Assembly: GCA_949316495.1 (NCBI GenBank) | Contig: OX439003.1 | Coordinates: forward strand, 56,731,879 to 56,795,878 | Direction of reading: 5' to 3' | DNA length: 64,000 nucleotides | Source: Amphiduros pacificus | Lineage: Eukaryota; Annelida; Polychaeta; Phyllodocida; Hesionidae | Shown: positions 46,915-57,282 of the stretch, piece after piece | Layout of the letters: the number at the start of each line of letters is the position of its first letter | Position numbering within the stretch: the first letter of the stretch is position 1 | Notes under the pieces: model-generated | Told to the model about the DNA's origin: nothing | Databases searched by the model: none | What the model saw: the letters and a program-made list of their open reading frames with translations, nothing else | Position numbers and translations under genes: made by a program

Positions 46915-49900
46915 ATGAGTTCTCAAGAATTGACCAGCAGCAGTGACAGTGAGGAGGAATATGATGCCCTCTTTAGAGGAGTAAGGGCAGGAGAAGTAAA
47001 TGTTGGCGTGGTTGTCCAAGGACTGGGGAATTACGACCCCCCAGCCAGGTCAACCAGTGCTCGAGTTGAAGATAGGAGCGAAGAGGCCAGTGACACTGAA
47101 AGTCGTCTGTTGACTACAGAATGGTGAGTCTCTGTGAAAGTTGATTCTAAAGTGTACTTTTTTTAGATGAAAGATGATTAATTGATATGTTTCTGTATGT
47201 ATGTGTACATATTTGTGTCCCGTAAATGAAAAAAAAAATATCTGCTTCAATATATTGTTCCCAGTATGTGGGGGTGAAAGAGTCATCAATACAGCCTGAG
47301 CGTAGCCTGTCCTTTTGATGTGGTGAGGCACGTGCCTCATGTCGGCCCAAATAGGCTGGAATATATATTTAGTAACAAGGGCATATCCAGAATTAGTCAA
47401 TGGATAATGTGACCAAAGTGTTATATTGTTAAATGATAATTATCAACAATGAATGATAACGGCATGTTACATTATTCACATTTGTTGGTTTTGGTCAGAA
47501 ATATTAAAAAATTATCAAGATATTGGGCAGGAAAATGTGCATCTTATATTTATATACAAAACAGTGACAAAATAAGAAATCTACAGGGCACCCACTATGT
47601 CAGATTTCTCAAAGATAATGCAATCATAAATGATAATTATCAACAATGAATGATAATGGCATGTTATATTGTTCACATTTGATGGTTTTGGTCAGAAATA
47701 TTAAAAAATTATCATGATTTGGAGCAGGAAACTGTTCATCTTACATTTCTATACAAAACAATGACAATATAAGAGGCACCCAAAATGTCAGTTTTCTCAA
47801 AGATAATTCAATCATAACTGTAAATAATTAAATAAAAATATGAACAGTACCAGATATGAAATAAATAAAAACAAAGAATAAAACAAAATATGAAAAGAAT
47901 ATTTAACAATATATAACCATTCATAATTACTCCAAGCTATCTCTTACTAATGCATCTACCTCTCACTCATGCAGCTGTCCCTCACTGTTGTATCCAGCTC
48001 TCATTTGTGTAGCTATATCTCAGTTATGCAACTGTCATTATTGTATCTATCTCTCACTTGTGCAGCTATATTTCACTGTTGTAGCTATCTCTCACTTGTG
48101 CAACTATCTCTCATTATTGGGCACTACTCTGACAGTTATATTGACCTGGAAAGGTATGAGGACAGTTAATATTGAATAGACAACATCATCTAGTGTGGTA
48201 TAGTACAGTTTGTGACACCTGTATTGCATTGGTTTATGACATTGCATGACATAAACAACAACTTTAACCCCTCTAATGCAATAATTTACTGTTTTTGTTT
48301 TACCTGTAATTATAACACCTGTATGGCTTCAGGTGCAATATTTAAGATTTTAATTAACACAGAAAAAATGTTCCATGACCTTTCCGGCAATATATAGTTT
48401 TATAGGTCTGAAGTTGATGATAACAGAGGTATGGTTTATCAAAGTAAATATTACAGATTTTCTAAAATATTCTCCATTTTAATTCAGCACTGGGAGGGTT
48501 AAGACCTTTGGAGAAGCCCTTGTTGGAAACTACTGGCTATTGGAAACTACTGCCTGTCGGAAACTGCTCTGATGTCTATCTCTCACTTGTGCAGCTGTCT
48601 CTCACTTGTGCAGCTATCTCTCACTTGTGCAGCTATCTCTCAGTGCTATAACCGTCTCTCCCTTATATATGCAGCTTTCTCACTTATGCAGCTGTATCTC
48701 ACTGTTGTAACTATCTCACTTGTGCAGCTATCTCTCACAGATGCAGCTGTCTGTCTGCATAAATGAGAGATAGCTGCAGATGTGAGGTATAGCTGCATAT
48801 GAGATAGCTGTACAGGCCTTGACATTTAACAATAGTGACCCGCTTGCCCACCAGGCAAGTAAATTTTCAAATCTACTTGTCCTGAATTACAATTCACTTG
48901 CCCTGAAATTTACCTATGTAGTACATATATGTCAAATATTGTTGTACAGAACCGACAAATGTGAATAATATAATGTGCCTTCAACACTCATTCTTGCTTA
49001 TAATCATTATTAAAATTGCAGGTGTGTTTGCAATAATTGCATTATTATGCCAACCACAACAGAGAGTAGATGCTGCCAAGAGTCCACAAAGATCCGGAGT
49101 GAGCTCTCAGCCCTTCCAAGGCACATCCCAACATCACAGATCCCAAGGTAAGATTTAAACTATATATGTCAGAGATATAAAACAATATTTACTGGATGGC
49201 CAGTGTAACATTAACTCATTCAGACAAGACCCTAAAATATGTGGGTTTGCAGTTTCATGGTCAAAGACATTTTTGAGCTTTAGGAGTGGGAAAAATGTCT
49301 TTAGGAGTCCGGAAAAACAGTAATATATGTTTCATATTATATATAGAGGTAGATATAGAGGTGAAGACTCAGATTCTTTCAAATCTTAGTGATGTCACCA
49401 TTGACCTTAGTGCAGTGACCTTGAGGTCACACATTTTGTACGGAGCATATCTCAGCAACCGCTTATAAGAGGAAATTAAAACTTGGTATACAGAAATGTT
49501 TTAGGTCATAACTGTGCCTCGTCATATGACCTCGTCATGTGACCTTTGACCTTGACACATTGACCTTGAGTTCTAAATTTATGTACATGCAAAATTTCAC
49601 CACCATTAAGAGTATTTAAACATATGTTAATGGCCTTAGAGCTATGCTTATCACTGCTTTTTACCCTCAGCCCCTGATGTAATCAGGCTGAGGGTATTGC
49701 AGTACTCCTGGCGTGGGTATGTATGTATGTCTGTATGTCTGTAGCGAACATCCTTGTCATCGCGATAACTCGAGAACAAATGATGGCAGCTTCATGAAAC
49801 TTGACACATAAGCATCGGATGTAAACCTCGGACGAGTTCAATGGATGGTGACCTTGACCTATTTTTCAAGGTCACAGGAACAATTATGTGAAATCCCAAG

Positions 49901-50951
49901 AATCTCAATAACTCAAGAACAAATGATAGCAGCTTTATAAGATTTGACACACATAAGCATCTGGTGAAGACTTCAGAGGTTTTTCTATGAAACATGACCT
50001 TCACCTTCTTTTCAAGGTCACAGGGACAATTATGTGAAATCATCCTTGTCATCACGATAACTCAAGAACTAATGAGGGCAGCTTCATGAAACTTGACACA
50101 AAAGGCAAAAACCTCGGACGAGACCGATGGACGGCGACCTTATCTATTTCAACGAATGTTGTGCAATAAGTTACCAGGGCTGAGGGTTGATGCATCTCTG
50201 ATGCCTATGTTTTGTAATGTTTGGGGACATTATTAATTCAATGCTGATGAAAGAGTGCTGAATATTTGGCATATTATACGTTTGGAAATTCACACAACTC
50301 ATTCAAGTTTTGTATCGTGGTTTCACTGTGTCAAAGTTTGTACAATTCAACAGGAGAAATCTAATGATATCTTGCTTCAATTTGTCTGATTTTTTGCTTG
50401 GAGCAAACAAATTGTGGATGTGCCTTATGTGACAATTCTATTTTTTCTTGGTTAGGTGCATAACTGAGCATCCAGGATTTGAAAGTGTTTGTTTAGATCC
50501 TTGGACCCTGCATGTGGCCTACCTACAATATCGGCAGGAATATGGAGCATGGCAAGCGCCAATATCAAGGTAATATTGGATATAAATTACCCTTGAATGC
50601 TTTTTTGTCCAATCTCAACCATTAAAAGTGAATAAAAAGTAGTTCATGTCTGGTATATATCAACACTATGTTGAGTACTATATCCAGTTTTTACAAATTT
50701 GACCTTTGACCTTTATACTGGGACCTTGACCTTTGTACTAAATTTATACATTTAACATTACTAATCATTTATTTGTGTTTTGCAGAAGACACAGATATGT
50801 GGCATATCGTCAGTTAGTGAGATGGTGCTGGGGTTATCTAGGAGAAAAGATACGTGTGCCTTTACCAGCATGTGCTGTCAATGCCATTAGGACAAAATTT
50901 CCGAACATTGATGGTGACGATTACGTTGGATTCCGTTGGGCAGAATTTTAA
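46915..50951 (+). CDS. P2X7 C-terminal (ballast) domain protein, 204 aa, four exons
   Basis: Exons 46915-47123, 49022-49147, 50456-50569 and 50786-50951 join in phase (2, 2, 2). An in-frame ATG at 46846 is an alternative start. Residues 1-68 are acidic and Ser-rich (SSSDSEEEYDALF). From W70 the protein has the cysteine pattern of the vertebrate P2X7 receptor tail: WCVCNNCIIMPTTTESRCCQ, then CITEHPGFESVCLDPWTLHV, AYLQYRQEYG, RHRYVAYRQLVRWCWGYLGE, PACAVNAIRTKFP and YVGFRW. In P2X7 this cytoplasmic domain binds zinc. No transmembrane or ATP-binding channel part is present here, so this is not a receptor. Lying inside a transposon next to its transposase, it may be an accessory protein; that is inference. 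The short first exon and large 1.9-kb intron rich in repeats are notable. Confidence 0.88.
47431..47820. repeat. 197-bp direct tandem duplication in intron 1 of the ballast gene
   Basis: aaatgataattatcaacaat starts at 47431 and again at 47628, and the following sequences stay alignable with scattered changes. Confidence 0.85.
47937..48790. repeat. Two blocks of a 21-22-bp repeat with acceptor-like units
   Basis: Blocks at 47937-48120 and 48571-48790 built on tatctctcacttgtgcagc. In the sense of the ballast gene each unit is a pyrimidine tract followed by CAG, that is, a splice-acceptor-like motif. The real exon 2 acceptor is further on at 49020-49021. Confidence 0.8.
49661..50189. mobile_element. 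Nested non-autonomous element with terminal hairpin and three internal repeats
   Basis: It begins with a hairpin at 49662-49696 (taccctcag ... ctgagggta) and ends near 50172-50189 with ccagggctgagggtt, a rough inverted match to the start. Inside are three related blocks around ataactcgagaacaaatgat and cttgacaca, separated by ttcaaggtcacagg stretches. It lies in intron 2 of the ballast gene. Family not assigned. Confidence 0.6.
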
Positions 50952-50992
50952 AATATGTGTCTTGTATAAAGTAATTGTGTGTCCATAAACAT

Positions 50993-51068
50993 TTTATTTA
51001 TCTGTCATATTTATCTGATGCTTATATATATTTTAGGATATTATTAGCCTAATTAAAGTTGAAATAAA
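50993..51068. terminator. Overlapping polyadenylation signals of the two convergent genes
   Basis: AATAAA for the plus-strand gene lies at 51063-51068, 112 bp after its stop. AATAAA on the minus strand lies at 50993-50998, 223 bp after the transposase stop. If both are used the mRNAs overlap tail to tail by about 70 nt or more. Confidence 0.5.
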
Positions 51069-51220
51069 TACAAACACGCTTGGAAAATGTCTATATAATG
51101 TCTTTTCATCATTTAATTATTTTATATACGAAAGGGTATAAAGAAAGAAGCCTCTTAAAATATTGAAATCTCAAACATCTGGTTTTCATATTAGATTCAT
51201 GAATAACATATTTTAGAATA

Positions 51221-54200
51221 TCAGTGCAGGGTGTTGTTTTCAAAACGTGTTTCCCTATTCTGTATTGCTTCTTCTTTGTTGGGCCTTTCCAATATGTCTG
51301 CTAGGGTCTGTGGAACATTCTCTCTTATATCCCGAATGGATTGCCTCAGGGCACTTGGACTGGCTTTGTACCGCTCAAACAAAAGGCAGATGATGGCAGA
51401 TGCATAATCTGGAAGAAATTTGAAAGTTCACTTATTATGATGAAATTTCATGTATACTGCATTACATTTTGTAATTCTGAACAGTAGGTTTAATGTCTTT
51501 TCATGTGAATGCAAAGTTTTGTGGACAACAAACTATACTCAATATGAAATTTTGTTTTAAATTGATAAATTTCTACCATTAAAAAGATAATCAAATACCA
51601 TGAGTCGCAGAAGATTTGATTGGACGAACAGAAAAATCACCACGCTTGCATTTGGGATAAACTATGGCATAACGAGGTGTACCATCAGCAGTCACAGCCT
51701 GCATTCTGTCACTGTTCTCATTGTAATGTAAAGCTGATAAGCACAGTCTGAAGAAGAAATTTTTTTATACACTATCCTTTTTTTCTAAAATAAAACATTT
51801 GTGGTTATTTAGATTGGCAATATCAAATAAATAAATAAAAATAATAGACATTAACGAAAAAGACTTTGACTTTGGTTCTGCCTGACCTTTCTGTGTGAGC
51901 CACAAGATTTTGCACAGGAAAAAAATAAATATACGAAAATAGAATATATGACAATGAAGAAAACAGTTTTATTTGTGAATTTGATGCAAAATGGCAAGGA
52001 AAAAGGTTAAATTAGTGCCATAAACAATGTCCATTATTAATGTGCAATGAGCCAGTCTGAGCAAAAAAGCACCAGACCAGGTCCAATTGATATTTTAGAA
52101 TCTGGATACATACCGAACCATCATTCCAACATATGTAAAGGCAGTGTGTTTTGGCGCAAACTGGATGTCCAAGCTGTGTTTTGCTTCCAATGTGGATGTT
52201 TGATATTTTGGTGAAAGCATTGAAATGTCATTTAGGGTTGTCTTCTTTGTCAGAAATTCTTCTATTGTTACTGCAGTCTGTGATCCTGCAGTGATGGCAA
52301 CGGTACATCTGAATTATTATTTTGCATATTATCCAACCATTTCTATTGCTTGTGGTATATGTCTGTCTCAATATTTATTACATTCGACAATAAAAACTGA
52401 TGATGATACTTTTGTGTCTTGTGTCAAATAATGTGGATATATATCAATACAATTCTAACTTTTCTTAAAACTTATCCCTCGACAAGTTTGGCAGTCATTT
52501 TAAAAGTAAAACGTAAATATGAAGTGTCAGGGATCCATCATTGCTCAATGTTATATTGCAACTTATCTCATTACTCCTTGTCAAACTTCAATAAGTCATT
52601 GTCAAATTATATGTTTGTTCTTTCACTAAAACTTTTCTTACCTGGTGTCAGCCAAAGCCTGTTGCGTTGTTCACCCTGAAGTTGTCCATGGCCACACTGT
52701 GGATGTAAGTCATTATCAATATCTCTGTGAATGTTCTGCATGTGCAAAGGCAACATCTTCCATTTTGCCACCATCATTTCACCATTACCGTCGGGAGTTG
52801 ATGCAGCCACAAAATAAATATGTTTGGATATTGCCTTTGCCCATGCTCCTACATCTACACATTCTCTTGATTTGGCAATAGCACAAACCTTTTTCTTAAT
52901 TCCTTTTTCTACATGCCAAATATCAATATAGTGTTTTGTATTAGAAAGATTATCTCTGATCCACTTCATGTTTTGCTTGTGACTATCTGTTATTATTTCT
53001 GTAATTTCCAGGCCTTGGTTGTGGATAAAATCTATACACCGTTTCAGTCCCTCATGCTCCATCCATGCATTGTTTATCACTTCAGTTGCCTGAATATTTT
53101 TAAACATCTTTAAAGCATCTGACATTTAGGGATACTTTTTCAAAAGACATCTATGACAAAAGAATCAGTGACTGCATTTAAAGAATAAATCTTTATTGAA
53201 ATAGCGGCAAATAGTAACTATACATCAGTATAATTTTGGGTCAGTATATTTTCATGATATTGCTGATGTTGGCATTTTTGTGACAGGAAATATTCAATAA
53301 ATTGGGATTAAATAATAATCTTATGCTATTCATTTGTCTCAAATGCCTGTGCACAGAATTGAGCCAAATGAATATTGACGACATACATGTCGAGTATGAG
53401 GAATGTAGTATAAAAACGATGACATTCAAACAAAATTCACATTGCAATATGCATGAAAATATACTGCTCATGAAAATATCTCGATATAGAGTTGTCATAT
53501 TTGTCTGATAACTGCAATGAATTCAATACTAACATGGACTAATGAAACATGAAGGACTTTGTTGAGAAGCTGTTCAAGGGCTGTCACTGATGCCAGTGCT
53601 GCTTTAAAACCTGGGCTGTCAAATCGACCATCCACTGTAAAATATAATTGGACTTCTTTTTGTTTACCACAGAAGAAACCCTTGTGTAACATTAGTAAAT
53701 AGTATTATAATAAACAGATATATATTTTGGCATACTATATATTTTGATTACATTTTATAAATTGATCAGGTCAGATGCAATCACCTGCAATTGCCACTTT
53801 TCCACCCATTTCTGTCAGGATTTTTACCAACTGCGACTGTTGAATCCGCCAATGCTCAATTATAGTTGGATAAACATAATTTCTTGCGTGTCTGTAAAAC
53901 GTCCCAGAAGAAATTGCCAGTACTCCCATGCATTTGAACATTCTGAGTGCCTTTGTCACTGTTGAACCTAAAATAAGAATGTTTTCGGATTCAGATGGAC
54001 TGTCCAATGAAGGTTGAGTGCCTTTGTCACTGTTGAACCTAAAATAAGAATGTTTTCGGATTCAGATGGACTGTCCAATGAAGGTCCATTAATTATCAGG
54101 AAAACTGATATGATAACATTTGAAAATCACAATACAGTGCTCCATACATTTTCAACAGAATGTTTCCATAATGTACCTGTTACAGTTATTGCGGCTGACA

Positions 54201-56969
54201 GTAGTAAATTTATCAGTGGCATACGTCCAACATATGGTTGGTTGAACCAGATCCGTTCCTTCTTGCAGTTGCTACAATATTGCCAAATGGCAATCAGTGT
54301 GCCTTCTCTACGTTTTAAACCCCTTGTAGTTGGTCCACAACAGATTTGACAAACTGTAAATAGGGCGAGGAGATGACTTAAGAAAACGATCACTTTTGGC
54401 TCCTTCCCATCACTGATCAGTTCCTTGCTGGTTTCTTGAGAATACCTGTCAAAAGTTTATAAATATATGAAAGGGAGTCTGGCAGTTCATATACAAAACA
54501 TTTTCACACGACAACAAAATAGCAAGGAACAAAATAAATTGGCATTAAAATGTTGTGATAAAATGCACACCAAATACTCTTTTCTGGGAGCTTTTCATCT
54601 TGTGTCCCTTCATACTCGTCCTCACTCTCCTGTCTTGGTGTGTAGTCAGGTGATTTTGGTGGACTTCCTGATGGGGTATCAGGCTCCTCATCAGCATTAA
54701 TAAGGTGGGGCTTTTGTAGTTCAAACCTATGTAACCCAGCTAAATTGCACTGTGTAGATGTAGAAGTTCCAGTCATCTGACACTGTATCCCTGTAGATAG
54801 ATTCAAACAGTTTACACATACTGAATTATACTGCTTTCGGGCTACAACTTGATGTCTTACTAAAATTCTGACTCAATTGTTAGTAGAAGTTGCACAAATA
54901 TTTTATTTAGAATTAGAAATTGAATAAAAACTTATGTCCTACACATACGAATATTTCTGCTGGTTGTCTTGAGAAGTGCTTTACTTGTCTGAATGCCAAC
55001 CCAAGACTGTGGACAAATGGTTTGAGTTGCAGCATCTTGTGTGCCATCAAACAGCCTTTTTCTAACGTTAGAATTTGTCCTTAAAGGCATATCTACCAGT
55101 GTAACTGTGATTTTGGTTCCTGTGCTGCAATTATATACATCACATTTTGTAAAAAAAATAAATAAAATAATAATAATCACAATTTATATTTCAAGGTATA
55201 CCATACCTGTTATCAAAACATGCCTTGAATTCATCAAATCCACGAGTCGTGTTATCAAACGATGTGCTTGTGATCCCATCATTTAGGCCTTGTGATGCAT
55301 TATCAGCTTCATATTCTGAAGTTCTCTGCAAGTTCAAATAATACAACCAATTTAAATGGAATTGATAAAAATACCAGGACAGAGTTATGAATGTACCATG
55401 GTATATTGATGGATATATTTTGAAACAAATTGATACATGTAACTTGATGAATGTACCATGACACACATTGATTAATGTACCATGACAGAGACTGAGGAAT
55501 GTGCCATGACAAAGTGGAATGTACCTGGACTCATTGTGGAATGTACTGAGACTCATTGTGGAATGTACCTGGACTCATTGTGGAATGTACCTGGACTCAT
55601 TGTGGAATGTACCTAGACTCATTGTGGAATGTACCAAGACTCATTGTGGAATGTACCTAGACTCATTGTGGAATGTACCTAGACTCATTGTGGAATGAAC
55701 CAAGACTCATTGTGGAATGTACCTAGACTCATTGTGGAATGTACCTAGACTCATTGTGGAATGTACCTAGACTCAAGCTTCTGTATTGGGAGGGAAAAAA
55801 TATTCTGTCAACTTTTCCGTCAACTTTTATATTCACTGAAACTGCTGGTGAGAGTTATAAGCTATTTATAGGTAAGAAATTACATTTTTTGGGGACCAAA
55901 GCTCTGTACTTTCCATACAGGTAAATTTTTACCTCGCCTACCTATCGATGGCTTAGGGGTTTGGGGCATATTTTAGATATGTCTATCCTGCCATTAGTAC
56001 CCATGTCCTAAAAGAATATATAGGTATTTGTCTGTGTACATACGAGACAGTGTCACAATGGTTATTTCTATTTTCAACATCAAAATAGACTTGAAAAATC
56101 ACATTTTTACTGGTCTGGGTGTATACAGATCCATGTGCACCTTATCAGTTTTACACTGTTTAAACTTGATCCCTGCAATTAACTGTTGTAATAATGAACT
56201 GTTTCACCATCTCACTCAGTCATAAAGTCTTCATATAAAAACCTCTGATTGGCTGTGTTGTTACATTTGACAATTTTTTTTACTTGGTGTCGATTGGCTT
56301 ATAAAAGAAGCTTGTTATGGGCGTGACCTCTCAGTACTCGCTGATTATGGTCAATTATTGCAGAGGGAGGTATAAATTCTGGCTCTGCTATGGAGAGTAG
56401 TGTTTTATGTGTAAATACAAACAATAAATTACAAAAGTGCACCTGGGCATCAGCTAGTGCATTTCCACATTGTAACAATATGAGACCGGCAGCTCAGGCC
56501 AAACTCCTCTTTGATGTTTAGGGCAGTGCTGTAAAGTTGATACAATGTCATAATGCCGAGTGTGACAGAGAATAACCCTTTGCATCATTTTTTTTTCAAT
56601 TCATGTCATTGTTTAGAAACATAAAAATATACTTACGTGATTATCCACAACTTTAATCTTTTTTGAAGCAGCATCATCATTAGCAGGCCTGCCACGTTTT
56701 GGTGTTGCTCTAACTTCCGTCCAAATACTTGGAACAGCTCCAGGTAAAAGTCTTGGGGACACAGATTCGGGTGAAAAATAATCTGTGGCAGTGAAGTGGT
56801 TTGCACACAGCCAAGGATTATCGGGCAGGCTTGACATTTTTGTTTCCCCCCTAGCTTTTAGGATGAATGATTTCCAGTCATGTTGTACTGCTGGATCTCT
56901 TGCCCCCAATCGGTGAAGGTGGCCGACAGAGGATCCACATGCTGCACATTTACGATGGGGGTTGGACAT
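51221..56969 (-). CDS. THAP-domain DDE transposase, Kolobok-like, eleven exons
   Basis: Exons (minus): 56637-56969, 55207-55325, 54949-55124, 54571-54790, 54177-54445, 53785-53967, 53534-53634, 52642-53089, 52114-52285, 51599-51747, 51221-51408. Every junction has GT/AG and phases agree, giving 785 aa. The N terminus is a THAP zinc finger: C8-x2-C11 and CANHF, ending PGAVPSIW, the AVPTIF-like box; it would bind element DNA. A C-x2-C pair (YCSNCKK) lies in exon 5. The catalytic core has DGRFDSPGF (D435 or D439), ITDSHKQ (D502) and DIWHVEK (D523, H526), then STPDGNGEMMVAKW with a candidate Glu and HPQCGHGQLQGE. The nuclear enzyme would cut and paste at TTAA. No stop or frameshift was found, so it may be functional or recently so. 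Exon 4 needs the donor at 54569-54570. Confidence 0.9.
53944..54085. repeat. Perfect 71-bp tandem duplication over the exon 6 acceptor of the transposase
   Basis: 53944-54014 and 54015-54085 are identical. The duplicated piece holds the 3' splice site (ttattttag) and the first 24 bases of exon 6. Splicing to the distal copy would read into the TAG of the proximal acceptor, so only the proximal acceptor keeps the frame. Confidence 0.95.
55512..55771. repeat. 22-bp minisatellite in intron 1 of the transposase gene
   Basis: About twelve copies of tcattgtggaatgtacctag plus ac, with minor changes (ctgg, caag). Confidence 0.95.
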
Positions 56970-57080
56970 TTTTTTTTAAACTTTGGTAGACTCAGTGTGA
57001 CTTATTCATTCTAGACTCTTTGATCTTTAACAACTATTGTCAAGTGTATTTACTATGACGTCATTCAAAGTTCACATAGG

Positions 57081-57102
57081 TAATTGCCTCACGATGACGT
57101 CA
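57081..57102 (-). promoter_or_regulatory. Subterminal motif, right copy, with TGACGTCA
   Basis: Read on the minus strand it matches the left motif at 21 of 22 positions (TGACGTCATCGTGAGGCAAT plus TA). It lies 180 bp from the right end and 112 bp upstream of the transposase ATG. A further TGACGTCA is at 57055-57062. Confidence 0.6.
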
Positions 57103-57282
57103 TTTAGAAAATAAAGGTCCAAAAGCAAAGTCTGAAGGACCTCAAATGAAAAGCATTAAAAGTTCTTTTATGTGAAAACAACTTCAGTGAAAACATTATG
57201 ACAGCTACACATCAGTGTAAATGAAGTTTTTGAACAATCTCAGAAAATATCTCATTAAAAAAAAAATCTAGAAAGTATCTCT

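Noticed and set aside
48961-49158. The frame reading GVFAIIALLCQPQQ as the coding frame of exon 2 of the ballast gene
   Set aside because: The phase from exon 1 demands the alternative frame, which gives the diagnostic CVCNNCIIMPTTTESRCCQ.
46915-50951. A true P2X receptor gene
   Set aside because: No transmembrane segments or ATP-binding ectodomain in or near the four exons; the first exon is a short acidic leader.
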